Source of the DNA: Dermacoccus abyssi
GTDB lineage: Bacteria > Actinomycetota > Actinomycetes > Actinomycetales > Dermatophilaceae
Direction: 5' to 3'
DNA length: 64,000 bases
Assembly (NCBI RefSeq): GCF_003515945.1
Contig: NZ_QWLM01000008.1
Location: 62,001 to 126,000, forward strand
The notes under the pieces: model-generated
Seen by the model: only the letters and a program-made list of their open reading frames with translations
Databases searched by the model: none
Told to the model about the DNA's origin: nothing
Program-made: the position numbers and the translations under genes
In this document: positions 1-7,925 of the stretch, one piece after another
Numbering within the stretch: position 1 is the first letter of the stretch
Layout: every line of letters begins with the position of its first letter

Positions 1-1
1 G

Positions 2-31
2 CGGCTGTTCGTCGCGAGCGTCGACATCTGA
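2..31 (+). CDS. Possible C-terminal tail of an upstream gene
   Basis: One frame reads RLFVASVDI and then TGA at 29-31, just before the convergent stop of the methyltransferase at 44. This fits the last residues of a plus-strand gene that enters the window from the left. Too little is present to name the product, and the open frame over 30 bases could be chance. Confidence 0.3.
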   Translation, partial: RLFVASVDI

Positions 32-43
32 CGCACGTCCCCG

Positions 44-853
44 TCAGGCGCGGGGCGCGACAGCCGACCAGTCGACCGTGATCTCACCCAGACGCCATCG
101 CGTCGGGCCGTCGAGCAGTGGCCATCCGTCGTCCTTGAGAGCCCGGGCGCTCGCCACGAAGCGCTGGCGCGCGCCGTGAGGAGCGAGCGGGGCATTGATC
201 GTCCACGCGCGTGAGAGCGCTGCGAGGTAGGCATGCACCGGTTCGCCCGGCACGTTGCGGTGGATGAGCGACTTCACGAGCCGCGGTGCGACGTCCATGG
301 GGTCGCCGAGGCCTGCCAAACGCAGCGAAATCGTGAAACTCACCGGGCCGTCGGGGGTGACGGCCACCCACGTGGAGAGCCGCCCGAGCTCGTCGCAGGT
401 GCCGTCGAGGAGGAGGCCGTGCGGGGCCAGGCGCGAGCAGATCCGCTCCCACGCGCCGGCCACCTCGGACTCGTCGTACTGACGCAGGACGTTCGCGGCG
501 CGCACGATCGTCGCGCTGCGGCCGGCGTCGAGGGGTATCTCGAAACCGCCGCGACGGAACGACAGGCCTGCGAGACCGGGGTCGTGCGCGAGCAGCTCAC
601 GCCCCTGCGCGACGCGTGAGGCCTCGATCTCGATGCCGACCGTCCGCACGTCGGGACGTACCCGCCGCAGTCGGTCGTGCAGTTCGACGGCCGTCACGGG
701 GGAGGCGCCGTATCCGAGGTCGACGACGATCGGCGGATCGTCACTCCGGCGCAGTCGCCAGGCCTGCGGGCCGGTCAACCAGCGGTCCTGGCGGCGCAGA
801 CGGTTGGGGTTCGTCGTCCCCCGCGTCACGGCGCCAACAGGTCGGGAATGCAC
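44..853 (-). CDS. Class I SAM-dependent methyltransferase
   Basis: The 269-residue product has a Rossmann-type SAM-binding pattern: [17 protein letters not shown] at about residues 42-58 matches motif I, and [19 protein letters not shown] at about 69-87 matches the acidic end of strand beta2. I do not recognise a specific substrate, and the C-terminal half has no motif I know. It starts with GTG 853-851, which lies exactly 6 nt after a TACGTT hexamer, so the mRNA is probably leaderless. The gene is divergent from mshA, and its promoter overlaps the mshA promoter, so the two may be co-regulated. A role in small-molecule or nucleic acid methylation cannot be decided here. Confidence 0.75.
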   Translation of the reverse strand: MHSRPVGAVTRGTTNPNRLRRQDRWLTGPQAWRLRRSDDPPIVVDLGYGASPVTAVELHDRLRRVRPDVRTVGIEIEASRVAQGRELLAHDPGLAGLSFRRGGFEIPLDAGRSATIVRAANVLRQYDESEVAGAWERICSRLAPHGLLLDGTCDELGRLSTWVAVTPDGPVSFTISLRLAGLGDPMDVAPRLVKSLIHRNVPGEPVHAYLAALSRAWTINAPLAPHGARQRFVASARALKDDGWPLLDGPTRWRLGEITVDWSAVAPRA

Positions 854-859
854 GGCCCC

Positions 860-869
860 AACGTATCGT
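860..869. promoter_or_regulatory. Overlapping divergent -10 elements for methyltransferase and mshA
   Basis: On the minus strand TACGTT (865-860) sits 6 nt before the methyltransferase GTG. On the plus strand TATCGT (864-869) predicts a start near 876, just before the GTG at 880 of mshA. The two hexamers share bases 864-865, so only one polymerase could bind at a time. This is inferred from the TANNNT consensus. Confidence 0.5.
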
Positions 870-879
870 TCGACCGTTC

Positions 880-2241
880 GTGGACGAATCTCGCACCAAG
901 CCCTTCGGTAGCGCTCCCGCGGCCCGCGACTGCAGCGGTCCCGTGCGGCACGTGGCCATGGTGAGCGTCCACACCTCCCCGTTGTCGCAGCCCGGAACGG
1001 GCGACGCCGGCGGTCTCAACGTCTACGTCGTCGAGACGGCGAAGCGGTTGGCCGAGCGCGGCGTCGAAGTCGACATCTTCACGCGCCGCACGAGCGCAGC
1101 CCTCGGCGAGCAGGTGCAACTCGTGCCGGGCGTCACCGTCCACCACATCGCGGCCGGGCCGTACGAGGGCCTCGGCAAGGAGGACCTGCCGGGCCAGCTC
1201 TGTGCGTTCGCCGCAGGCATGATGCGCGTCGGGGCGTCGAAGCCGGAGGGTCACTATGACCTCGTGCACTCGCACTACTGGCTCTCGGGCCAGGTGGGTT
1301 GGCTCGCCGCCGACCGCTGGCGGGTGCCGCTCATCCACACGATGCACACGATGGCGCGCGTCAAGAACGCCCAGCTCGCTGACGGCGACACCCCCGAGCC
1401 CGCCGGGCGCGAGATCGGCGAGGAGCAGGTCGTCACCGCGGCGACGAAGCTCGTCGCCAACACGCCGGGTGAAGCGCGCGAACTCATCGAGCTCTACGGC
1501 GCCGACTCGTCGAAGGTCGAGGTCGTCACGCCCGGCGTCGACCTCGACGCCTTCTCACCGACCGACGGCGCCGGTCGCCGCGAGGCACGCGTACATCTCG
1601 GCGTCGAGCCGGACGCGCAGGTCGTGCTGTTCGTCGGGCGCATCCAGCCGCTCAAGGCCCCTGACGTGCTCGTGCGTGCGGTGGCCGAACTCGTGGCCGA
1701 GCAGCCGGAGCGGCGCTCGCGGCTCCGACTCGTCGTCGTCGGTGGCCCGTCGGGTTCCGGCCTCAACAAGCCGCTCGCGCTGCAGACCTTGGCCCGCGAC
1801 CTCGGCGTCAAGGACGTCGTCGACTTCGTGCCGCCCGTCAACCGCAGCGCGCTCGTTCGGTGGTTCCACGCGGCCGACGTCGTTGCGGTGCCGTCGCACA
1901 GCGAGTCCTTCGGGCTCGTCGCGATCGAGGCGTCGGCTTCGGGTACGCCCGTCGTCGCCGCCGCTGTGGGCGGGTTGCCCACAGCCGTCGGTGACGGGGG
2001 AGTGCTCGTTGAGGGCCACGATCCGCTCGACTGGGCGAAGGCCCTCGGGTCGTTGCTCGACGACGACGCCCGCCGCGCGGAACTCGGCGAGCGCGCCGTC
2101 GCCCACGCTCGCCAGTACGGCTGGGACGTCAGCGTCGACCGTCTGCTCGACATCTACGCGAACGCCTGCCACGACGACGCGAGCACGGACATTGACGCCT
2201 CGCGCGCGCTCGCGGGCGTCCCCAGCGCCATCGTTCCCTGA
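880..2241 (+). CDS. mshA: D-inositol-3-phosphate glycosyltransferase MshA
   Basis: MshA joins N-acetylglucosamine from UDP-GlcNAc to inositol 3-phosphate, the first step of mycothiol synthesis, in the cytoplasm. The GT-B glycosyltransferase signatures are clear: [17 protein letters not shown] near the N-terminus (UDP/inositol phosphate loop), [38 protein letters not shown], and the C-terminal nucleotide-sugar motif [23 protein letters not shown]. From GTG 880 it has 453 residues, close to the usual 420-480. The frame stays open further upstream, but that region runs under the divergent methyltransferase. GTG 943, immediately before [13 protein letters not shown], is a realistic alternative start. 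The nearby mycothiol-dependent dehydrogenase at 9.4 kb fits a mycothiol-making organism. Confidence 0.93.
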   Translation: MDESRTKPFGSAPAARDCSGPVRHVAMVSVHTSPLSQPGTGDAGGLNVYVVETAKRLAERGVEVDIFTRRTSAALGEQVQLVPGVTVHHIAAGPYEGLGKEDLPGQLCAFAAGMMRVGASKPEGHYDLVHSHYWLSGQVGWLAADRWRVPLIHTMHTMARVKNAQLADGDTPEPAGREIGEEQVVTAATKLVANTPGEARELIELYGADSSKVEVVTPGVDLDAFSPTDGAGRREARVHLGVEPDAQVVLFVGRIQPLKAPDVLVRAVAELVAEQPERRSRLRLVVVGGPSGSGLNKPLALQTLARDLGVKDVVDFVPPVNRSALVRWFHAADVVAVPSHSESFGLVAIEASASGTPVVAAAVGGLPTAVGDGGVLVEGHDPLDWAKALGSLLDDDARRAELGERAVAHARQYGWDVSVDRLLDIYANACHDDASTDIDASRALAGVPSAIVP

Positions 2242-2257
2242 CCCCCGCCCGCCCGCG

Positions 2258-2263
2258 TAGGTT
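2258..2263 (+). promoter_or_regulatory. -10 element of leaderless ybjN-family gene
   Basis: TAGGTT ends 6 nt before ATG 2270, placing the predicted transcription start on the A of the start codon. No Shine-Dalgarno sequence is needed for such a gene. Confidence 0.55.
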
Positions 2264-2269
2264 GGAGTC

Positions 2270-2776
2270 ATGAGCACCGACGACCTCGTTCAGGCAGCGG
2301 AAGTGACGGTTCGGGAGTGGCTGGAAGCCTCCGAGCTGGAATGGGAACTCGGAGCGTCGAACGGCGAGTTCGTCGTCACGCTGCCGGGGGAGAAGAAGCT
2401 CAAGACGGTGACGTCGCTCGTCGTGGGGGATCGCACGCTCACGGCGATGGCGTTCGTCGTGCGCAACCCCGACGAGAACCACGAGGAGGTCTACCGCCTC
2501 CTGCTGCAGCGCAACCTGCGAATCCCGGGGGTCGCCTACGGCATCGACGGTGCGGGCGACGTCTACCTCACCGGCCGCCTGCCGCTCGCGGGCCTCGACG
2601 GTGAGGCGCTCGACCGGCTGCTCGGCGTCATGCTCGAAGCGAGCGACGGCATCTTCAACGAGGTGCTCTCGCGCGGCTTCCTCACGTCGATGAAGAAGGA
2701 ATGGCACTGGCGCACGACGCACGGCGAGTCGACGCGCAACCTCGAGGCCTTCCGCCACCTTCTGGAGAACGACTGA
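2270..2776 (+). CDS. YbjN domain-containing protein
   Basis: This 168-residue protein matches the YbjN family that lies between mshA and the phosphoglycerate mutase gene in many actinobacteria. YbjN proteins have a fold like type III secretion chaperones. Their biochemical role is not settled, although a function in stress or motility has been proposed for the enterobacterial member. Visible features are an acidic N-terminus (ATG, STDDLVQAAEVTVREWLEAS), a middle segment FVVRNPDENHEEVYRLLLQRN, and no signal peptide or membrane segment, so it should be cytosolic. It has its own leaderless-type promoter, so it need not be co-transcribed with mshA. Confidence 0.8.
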   Translation: MSTDDLVQAAEVTVREWLEASELEWELGASNGEFVVTLPGEKKLKTVTSLVVGDRTLTAMAFVVRNPDENHEEVYRLLLQRNLRIPGVAYGIDGAGDVYLTGRLPLAGLDGEALDRLLGVMLEASDGIFNEVLSRGFLTSMKKEWHWRTTHGESTRNLEAFRHLLEND

Positions 2777-2802
2777 ACCCCGGACGCCGGCGGCTCGGAC
2801 GT

Positions 2803-2808
2803 TAGGCT
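2803..2808 (+). promoter_or_regulatory. -10 element of leaderless gpmA
   Basis: TAGGCT ends exactly 6 nt before ATG 2815. The predicted start site is the first base of the coding region. Confidence 0.55.
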
Positions 2809-2814
2809 GACGCC

Positions 2815-3561
2815 ATGACGTACAAGCTGATTCTGCTCCGCCACGGCGAGTCCGACTGGAACGCGAAGAACCTTTTCACCGGCTGGGTCGACGTGCCGCT
2901 CACCGACAAGGGCCGCGCCGAGGCCGTGCGCGGCGGCGAACTGCTCAAGGAAGCCGACCTCCTGCCCGACGTCGTGCACACCTCGCTGCTGCGCCGCGCC
3001 ATCATGACGGCGAACCTCTCGCTCGACGCCGCCGACCGCCACTGGATCCCGGTCAAGCGCGACTGGCGCCTCAACGAGCGTCACTACGGCGCCCTCCAGG
3101 GCAAGAACAAGAAGGAAACCCTCGAGGCCTACGGCGAAGAGCAGTTCATGACGTGGCGTCGCTCGTTCGACACCCCGCCGCCGCCCATCGAGAAGGGCAG
3201 CGAGTGGAGCCAGGACGCCGACCCGCGCTACGCCGACCTCGGTGACGCTGCGCCGCTGACCGAGTGCCTCAAGGACGTCATCGAGCGCTTCCTGCCCTAC
3301 TGGGAGAGCGCCATCGTGCCTGACCTCAAGGACGGCAAGACCGTGCTCGTGGCCGCACACGGCAACTCGCTGCGCGCCATGGTCAAGCACCTCGACGGCA
3401 TCAGTGACGACGACATCGTGGGCGTCAACATCCCCACAGGCATGCCGCTGTACTACGAGCTCGACGAGAACCTCACGCCCGTCACCAAAGGTGGTCGTTA
3501 CCTCGACCCGGCCGCCGCCGAGGCCGCCGCAGCCGCCGTGGCGAATCAGGGCAAGGCCTGA
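2815..3561 (+). CDS. gpmA: 2,3-bisphosphoglycerate-dependent phosphoglycerate mutase
   Basis: The enzyme interconverts 3- and 2-phosphoglycerate in glycolysis and gluconeogenesis. The 248-residue product begins [16 protein letters not shown], with the phosphohistidine in RHG (His10). Family signatures follow: [39 protein letters not shown], and the second catalytic histidine in [17 protein letters not shown]. Length and order are those of the dPGM family. The last residues are alanine-rich. Two strong hairpins follow before the convergent phoU gene. Confidence 0.97.
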   Translation: MTYKLILLRHGESDWNAKNLFTGWVDVPLTDKGRAEAVRGGELLKEADLLPDVVHTSLLRRAIMTANLSLDAADRHWIPVKRDWRLNERHYGALQGKNKKETLEAYGEEQFMTWRRSFDTPPPPIEKGSEWSQDADPRYADLGDAAPLTECLKDVIERFLPYWESAIVPDLKDGKTVLVAAHGNSLRAMVKHLDGISDDDIVGVNIPTGMPLYYELDENLTPVTKGGRYLDPAAAEAAAAAVANQGKA

Positions 3562-3584
3562 TCGCCCGAGCGCTTCATCACCTG

Positions 3585-3622
3585 ACGGCGCCCGCCCCTT
3601 CGCGTGAAGGGGCGGGCGCCGT
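3585..3622 (+). terminator. Terminator after gpmA
   Basis: A perfect 17-bp GC-rich stem (3585-3601 with 3606-3622) closes a GCGT loop 24 nt after the gpmA stop. There is no clear U tract, as is usual in high-GC actinobacteria. Confidence 0.8.
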
Positions 3623-3634
3623 CGTCACACCCCG

Positions 3635-3716
3635 CTGGCCGTAGCTGGTGCGCTTCTGTTGATCCGGCCGTGACATATCGCCGCCAGATGGCCAGAAGTG
3701 CACCAGATGCGGACAG
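3635..3716. repeat. 82-nt imperfect palindrome of unknown function
   Basis: Bases 3635-3675 mirror 3676-3716: 30 of 41 positions are complementary, and 34 of 41 can pair as RNA if G-U is allowed. The best block is CTGGTGCGCTTCTG (3645-3658) against CAGAAGTGCACCAG (3693-3706). It lies between two ordinary terminators in a convergent gap and is not needed to explain either. It could be a REP-type repeat or a small structured RNA. Confidence 0.6.
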
Positions 3717-3727
3717 CCGCCTGACGC

Positions 3728-3767
3728 GCTGACGGCCCGCCTCCCTCCGGGGGAGCGGGCCGTCAGC
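3728..3767 (-). terminator. Terminator after phoU
   Basis: GCTGACGGCCCGC plus CCC pairs with GGGAGCGGGCCGTCAGC with one bulged C. The stem lies just beyond the stop codon of phoU, which is on the minus strand. Confidence 0.7.
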
Positions 3768-3783
3768 GGTGTGCGGCGAGGCG

Positions 3784-4446
3784 TCAGCGGGTGAGGCCCT
3801 CGTCCGGGTTGCCGTAGCGGCCGGTCACGAGGTAGACGATGCGGTCGGCCACGGCCACAGCGTGGTCGCCGTAACGCTCGTAGTAGCGCGACAGGAGGGT
3901 GGCGTTCACGCCGGCCTCCATGCCGTGCTCCCAGTCGCCGAGCAGCGTCGTGAAGACCTTCTTGTGCAGCTCGTCCATCTCGTCGTCGATGCGGCCGATC
4001 TCGACCGCGGCGTAGACGTCCTTCGAACCGATCGCGTCACCCGTCGCCTGGACGAGCTTCTGGCCGACGCGAGCCATGTCGGCGATGATCGGGCGCAGGT
4101 TCTCGGGCACGGCGACGTTGGGCGCCGACATGCGCGCGACCTTCGCGATGTGACGGGCGAGGTCGCCCATGCGCTCGATGTCGGAGCTCATGTGCATGGC
4201 CGTGACGACCATGCGCAGATCGGTGGCCACCGGCTGCTGGCGTGCCAGCAGGTCGACGGCGAGGTCGTCGACCTCACGACGCAGGGCGTCGATGTCGTCG
4301 TCGGCCGCGATGACGCTCTCGGCGATCGTGCGGTCACCTTCGAGAAGAGCGGCGGTGGCGCGCTCGAGGGCGGTGCCGACCAGCTTCGTCATGTCGACGA
4401 GCTGATCGGAGATCTTGTCGAGGTCCTCGTGGAATGCGTCGCGCAC
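3784..4446 (-). CDS. phoU: Phosphate signalling regulator PhoU
   Basis: PhoU links the state of the Pst phosphate transporter to the sensor kinase and restrains it when phosphate is plentiful. The 220-residue product shows the two-fold repeated PhoU helical bundle, with metal-binding-type motifs DDDIDALRREVDDLAVDLLARQQPVATDLR and DIERMGDLARHIAKVA in the first half and DDEMDELHKKVF and YERYGDHAVAVADRIVYLVTG in the second. The start is GTG 4446, with AAGGAGG four bases upstream, so unlike many neighbours it has a strong Shine-Dalgarno. It is divergent from senX3-regX3, its expected partners, and a PHO-box-like repeat lies between them. Confidence 0.94.
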   Translation of the reverse strand: MRDAFHEDLDKISDQLVDMTKLVGTALERATAALLEGDRTIAESVIAADDDIDALRREVDDLAVDLLARQQPVATDLRMVVTAMHMSSDIERMGDLARHIAKVARMSAPNVAVPENLRPIIADMARVGQKLVQATGDAIGSKDVYAAVEIGRIDDEMDELHKKVFTTLLGDWEHGMEAGVNATLLSRYYERYGDHAVAVADRIVYLVTGRYGNPDEGLTR

Positions 4447-4484
4447 TCGTCCTCCTTGGACTGGGCCCGGGCGGGGCGGATTCA

Positions 4485-4500
4485 GGGCATGGCAATGCCC
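4485..4500. repeat. Inverted repeat between phoU and senX3
   Basis: GGGCAT (4485-4490) and ATGCCC (4495-4500) form a perfect 6-bp inverted repeat with a 4-nt spacer, about 40 nt upstream of the phoU start. It could be an operator, but no known consensus was recognised. Confidence 0.25.
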
Positions 4501-4537
4501 AGCATGGGGGTGTTTCCGGGCGAGAGTCGCACGATTC

Positions 4538-4566
4538 GGTGAACGAAGACAAGCCCCGAGGTGAAC
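4538..4566 (-). promoter_or_regulatory. PHO-box-like direct repeat (RegX3/PhoP binding site)
   Basis: GGTGAAC occurs at 4538-4544 and again at 4560-4566, 22 nt apart, which is two 11-nt units. On the minus strand these read GTTCACC, the core of the actinobacterial PHO box, whose units repeat every 11 nt. The middle unit is degenerate. The site lies between the divergent phoU and senX3 genes, where autoregulation by the phosphate response regulator is known in relatives. Confidence 0.55.
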
Positions 4567-4625
4567 ACTGGGCGACGTGCCCGGAGGCAGGCGCCGAGGG
4601 TTCTGCTCCCCGGGGCCCCTGTGCG

Positions 4626-4631
4626 TAATCT
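4626..4631 (+). promoter_or_regulatory. -10 element of leaderless senX3
   Basis: TAATCT ends exactly 6 nt before GTG 4638, and the predicted start coincides with the start codon. Confidence 0.6.
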
Positions 4632-4637
4632 AACGGT

Positions 4638-5897
4638 GTGCCAGCCATTCTCGACCTCATCACCGGTGCGGCCGTCGGCGTGCCCCTGGCCGTCGGTGGA
4701 TACGCGTTCGGTCGACGCTCGTCGAGTTCCTCCGTGCGCGAACGCATGCCGTCTGCGACGCCGGCGGCCACGCCGACGTCCACCGCGCAGCCGGCTGCCG
4801 TGTCGGGAGAAGCCGAGGCGTTGTTGCGCACCCTGCGTTCGGGCTGGATGCTCGTGGACCGCTCGGATCGCGTTGCCGCGCACAGCGACGACGTCGACGC
4901 GCTCGGTCTCGTGCGTGACGTCGATCTGCGCCACGACGCGGTGCGTGACGTCGTGCGCCGCTCCCGGCGCGAGAATCGCGTCATCGAGACCGACCTCAAT
5001 CTGGCGCGGGGCCCCATCGAGGGTGCCGAACTCGACCTGCGGGTTCGGGTGGCGCCACTCAACGCCGACATCGTCGTCGTGCTCGTCGAGGACCGCACGC
5101 AGGCGCGCCGCATCGAGGAGACCCGCCGCGACTTCGTCGTCAACGTCTCCCACGAGCTCAAGACTCCGGTGGGCGGCCTGCGTCTGCTGTCGGAAGCCGT
5201 CGAGGACGCCGCCGACGATTCCGAGGCAGTGGCCCGGTTCGCGGCCCGCATGAAGACCGAGACCGTACGGCTGTCGAATCTCGTGCAGGAGATCGTCGAC
5301 CTGTCGCGCCTGCAGGGCGCCGACACCATCGCCACGGCCAAGCCCGTCGACCTCGCCGAGTGCGCGCATCGCGCTGTCGAGGAGACGCGTCTGCTCGCCG
5401 AGGGGCGGGGTATCAGCCTGTCGGTACGCACCGACGAAGGCCCGCACCTGGTGCTCGGCGACGAAAGCCTCCTGACGACGGCCTGCCGCAACCTCGTCAA
5501 CAACGCCGTCAACTACTCCGGCGACGAGACCCGCATCGTCGTCGCCGTGTCGAGCGAGGACGACTCGGTGGCCGTTCAGGTCACCGACCAGGGCGTCGGG
5601 CTGTCGGCCGCCGAGATCGAGCGCATCTTCGAGCGCTTCTACCGCGTCGACCCGGCCCGGTCGCGCCAGACCGGCGGAACCGGCCTCGGCCTGGCCATCG
5701 TGAAGCACGTGTGCGCGAACCACGGCGGGCAGATCCGCGTGTGGAGCGAACCCGGCGTCGGCTCGACGTTCGAGATGCAGATCCCCGCGTGCAACGGCGA
5801 GAGGGCCGGGCGTGAGACGTCCGAACTCGCCGACACGCCCCGTGAACCCGTGAGCGCGGCCGCCGGCCGCACTGCCGAGACGAAGGACAAGCTGTGA
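4638..5897 (+). CDS. senX3: Phosphate-sensing histidine kinase SenX3
   Basis: SenX3 autophosphorylates and passes phosphate to RegX3 to control the phosphate-starvation response. The 419-residue product has one N-terminal membrane segment (about 3-25), a PAS-like region (about 55-150), and a HisKA domain with the motif FVVNVSHELKTPVGG (phospho-acceptor His172). The HATPase domain follows: N box NLVNNAVNYSG, DQGVGLS, FERFYRVDPARS, and GGTGLGLAIVKHV. The C-terminal tail is hydrophilic. Only one membrane segment is present, unlike many PhoR proteins, which matches SenX3. The GTG at 4638 is supported by the precisely placed -10 element. The stop overlaps regX3 (GTGA), so the pair is translationally coupled. 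Confidence 0.94.
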   Translation: MPAILDLITGAAVGVPLAVGGYAFGRRSSSSSVRERMPSATPAATPTSTAQPAAVSGEAEALLRTLRSGWMLVDRSDRVAAHSDDVDALGLVRDVDLRHDAVRDVVRRSRRENRVIETDLNLARGPIEGAELDLRVRVAPLNADIVVVLVEDRTQARRIEETRRDFVVNVSHELKTPVGGLRLLSEAVEDAADDSEAVARFAARMKTETVRLSNLVQEIVDLSRLQGADTIATAKPVDLAECAHRAVEETRLLAEGRGISLSVRTDEGPHLVLGDESLLTTACRNLVNNAVNYSGDETRIVVAVSSEDDSVAVQVTDQGVGLSAAEIERIFERFYRVDPARSRQTGGTGLGLAIVKHVCANHGGQIRVWSEPGVGSTFEMQIPACNGERAGRETSELADTPREPVSAAAGRTAETKDKL

Positions 5898-6574
5898 CCC
5901 GAATCCTGGTCGTCGAGGACGAGGAATCCTACTCCGAGCCCCTCGCCTACATGCTGAAGAAGGAAGGCTACGACGCCGTGGTCGCGGCGACGGGAACGGA
6001 CGGGCTCGAGGAGTTCGAACGCTCCGGCGCCGACCTCGTGCTGCTCGACGTCATGCTGCCCGGCATGTCCGGCGTCGACGTGTGTCGGCAGCTGCGTACT
6101 CGCTCGAGCGTGCCGATCATCATGTTGACGGCCAAGGACAGTGAAATCGACAAGGTCCTCGGCCTCGAACTGGGCGCGGACGACTACGTGACGAAGCCGT
6201 ACTCGGGGCGTGAACTGCTCGCTCGCATCAAGGCTGTGCTGCGCCGTCAGAGCGAGCCCGAGGAGTTCGAGCCCGACCGCCTGGAGGCCGGTCCCGTCGT
6301 CATGGACGTCGAGCGCCATGTCGTGACGGTGGGTGGTGAGCAGATCTCGATGCCGCTCAAGGAGTTCGAACTGCTCGAACTGCTCCTGCGCAACGAGGGC
6401 CGCGTGCTCACGCGCATGCAGCTGATCGACCGCGTGTGGGGTAGCGACTACGTCGGCGACACGAAGACGCTCGACGTCCACATCAAGCGTCTGCGCGCGA
6501 AGATCGAGCCCGATCCCGGTGCGCCGCGCCACATCCTCACCGTCCGAGGTCTCGGCTACAAGCTGGAGGCGTGA
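5894..6574 (+). CDS. regX3: Phosphate-response regulator RegX3
   Basis: This OmpR/PhoB-type response regulator has 226 residues. The receiver domain begins TRILVVEDEESYSEPL, with the acidic pair at residues 9-10, the phospho-acceptor Asp52 in LVLLDVMLPGMSG and Lys in DDYVTKPYSGRELL. The winged-helix DNA-binding domain runs from about 130 to the end, with FELLELLLRNEGRVLTRMQLIDRVWG and the C-terminal hairpin VRGLGYKLEA. Its GTG overlaps the senX3 stop. In relatives it activates pst and other phosphate genes through GTTCACC repeats, and such a repeat lies upstream of senX3. Confidence 0.95.
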   Translation: MTRILVVEDEESYSEPLAYMLKKEGYDAVVAATGTDGLEEFERSGADLVLLDVMLPGMSGVDVCRQLRTRSSVPIIMLTAKDSEIDKVLGLELGADDYVTKPYSGRELLARIKAVLRRQSEPEEFEPDRLEAGPVVMDVERHVVTVGGEQISMPLKEFELLELLLRNEGRVLTRMQLIDRVWGSDYVGDTKTLDVHIKRLRAKIEPDPGAPRHILTVRGLGYKLEA

Positions 6575-6594
6575 GCGGCCGCTCCCTCCCGACG

Positions 6595-6643
6595 AACGGC
6601 TTCGGCCCCACCCCTCGACAGGAGGGATGGGGCCGAAGCCGTT
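6595..6643 (+). terminator. Terminator after regX3
   Basis: AACGGCTTCGGCCCCA with CCCTC pairs with GAGGG and TGGGGCCGAAGCCGTT, interrupted by one C/A mismatch, around a GACAG loop. The gene on the other side (6665, minus) may use the same hairpin. Confidence 0.75.
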
Positions 6644-6664
6644 GAACGTGGTGTGACGCGGGGG

Positions 6665-7219
6665 TCAGTGGCCGGAGCCGTGCGACTCGTCGCCGGAGGT
6701 CTCGGACTCGGCGTGGTCCACGTCGGCGTCGCCGTACGGGTACTGGTCGAGCAGCACCGGGATGGAGACCTGCGTCGAGCCGCCCGGGGACGTCTTGAGC
6801 GTGGCCCGGATCTGGTCGCCCACCTTGGCGTCACCGAGGGAGGAGATGGTGACGGGCGAGACGGTCTTGTCGCCGTTGCCGTTCTTCTTGCCGTCGAGGC
6901 GGACGCTCGTGCCGGCCGGGATCGTCACCTGTGTGTCGGTGCCGTTCACCGTGATGGTGAGCTGGCTGTCGGACGAACCCGAGTTGTACACGAGACCGTT
7001 GAGCTTGCCCTCGGAACCCTCGCCGTCGTTGACGATGAGCAGGTCAGATGCCTGAAGGTCGCCGACGCGTGCCGAGACGCCGTCGGCGGGGTCGTACTGC
7101 AGCTCGGTGGTGTACGGGTTGATGAGCTGACCGCAGCCGGTGAGCGTGGCACCGGCCGTCACGGCCGCGAGCATCACGCCGGCGCTACGGCGCTTGGAGG
7201 TCACAATTCGTCGCGTCAC
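6665..7219 (-). CDS. Putative lipoprotein of unknown function
   Basis: The 184-residue protein has a lipoprotein signal: TRRIVTSKRRSAGVMLAAVTAGATLTGCGQL, with lipobox LTGC, so it should be anchored to the outer face of the membrane. The mature part, DLQASDLLIVNDGEGSEGKLNGLVYNSG with TVNGTDTQVTIPAGTSVRL, looks like a beta-sandwich similar to copper-chaperone-like or DUF461-type secreted proteins, but I make no functional claim. The tail DADVDHAESETSGDESHGSGH is rich in His, Asp and Glu and could bind metal. The start GTG 7219 lies 7 nt after TAGTCT. It is divergent from carD. Confidence 0.75.
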   Translation of the reverse strand: MTRRIVTSKRRSAGVMLAAVTAGATLTGCGQLINPYTTELQYDPADGVSARVGDLQASDLLIVNDGEGSEGKLNGLVYNSGSSDSQLTITVNGTDTQVTIPAGTSVRLDGKKNGNGDKTVSPVTISSLGDAKVGDQIRATLKTSPGGSTQVSIPVLLDQYPYGDADVDHAESETSGDESHGSGH

Positions 7220-7226
7220 GCATGCA

Positions 7227-7232
7227 AGACTA
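7227..7232 (-). promoter_or_regulatory. -10 element of the lipoprotein gene
   Basis: On the minus strand TAGTCT is followed by 7 nt and then GTG 7219, giving a leader of about one base. Confidence 0.5.
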
Positions 7233-7409
7233 TCGCCTCGTGGGCGACGTGGTGAGCCGGGCCTCGTGCCGGTGACCAAAACGAAACTTTTCCGAATGTT
7301 CGGCGTGTCGCGCGCCTCGCCCGTTCGGGCGGTCGATCGGGGGGCTTGCTTCGGTGTGCTATGTGCGGTTCGGCCGCCTCGCACGCCCCGGAATGGCGCG
7401 GCTGCGTGG

Positions 7410-7415
7410 TATCCT
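7410..7415 (+). promoter_or_regulatory. -10 element of carD
   Basis: TATCCT predicts a start near 7422 and a leader of about 20 nt that contains the ribosome-binding sequence GAAAGGGG. carD thus has a leader, unlike many neighbours. Confidence 0.5.
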
Positions 7416-7442
7416 AGAGGCCGCGAAAGGGGCTAATACCAC

Positions 7443-7925
7443 ATGGAATTCAAAGTCGGCGCGACCGTCGTTTACCCGCACCATGGCGCAGCAACGATCG
7501 AAGAGATCAAGGTGCGCAAGATCAAGGGCGAGGACAAGCAGTACCTCGTGCTGAACGTAGCCCAGGGAGACCTGACCATCGAGGTCCCCGCCGAGAACTG
7601 CGACCTCGTCGGCGTCCGGGACGTCGTCGACAAGGAGGGGCTCGAGAAGGTGTTCGAGGTGCTGCGCGCAGAGCACACCGAAGAGCCCACCAACTGGTCG
7701 CGTCGGTACAAGGCCAACCTCGAGAAGCTCGCTTCCGGCGATGTCATCAAGGTGGCCGAGGTCGTGCGTGACCTGTGGCGCCGCGACCAGGATCGTGGTC
7801 TTTCGGCCGGCGAGAAGCGCATGCTCGCCAAGGCCCGTCAGATCCTCGTCTCCGAGCTGGCCCTCGCGGAGCACACGAACGAGGACAAGGCGGAAGCCAC
7901 CCTCGACGAGGTGCTCGCGTCCTGA
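7443..7925 (+). CDS. carD: RNA polymerase-binding transcription factor CarD
   Basis: CarD binds the RNA polymerase beta subunit and stabilises open promoter complexes, notably at rRNA promoters. The 160-residue product is full length. The N-terminal Tudor-like RNA polymerase interaction domain begins [22 protein letters not shown]. The C-terminal helical DNA-binding domain contains [17 protein letters not shown] and [22 protein letters not shown], with the conserved Trp used to wedge the upstream edge of the bubble. ispD follows with its start overlapping the carD stop, the usual actinobacterial order carD-ispD-ispF. Confidence 0.96.
   Translation: MEFKVGATVVYPHHGAATIEEIKVRKIKGEDKQYLVLNVAQGDLTIEVPAENCDLVGVRDVVDKEGLEKVFEVLRAEHTEEPTNWSRRYKANLEKLASGDVIKVAEVVRDLWRRDQDRGLSAGEKRMLAKARQILVSELALAEHTNEDKAEATLDEVLAS

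Noticed and set aside
7775-7921. Extra N-terminal 49 residues of ispD from GTG 7775
   Set aside because: They read out of frame through the conserved 3' end of carD and show no IspD-like sequence.
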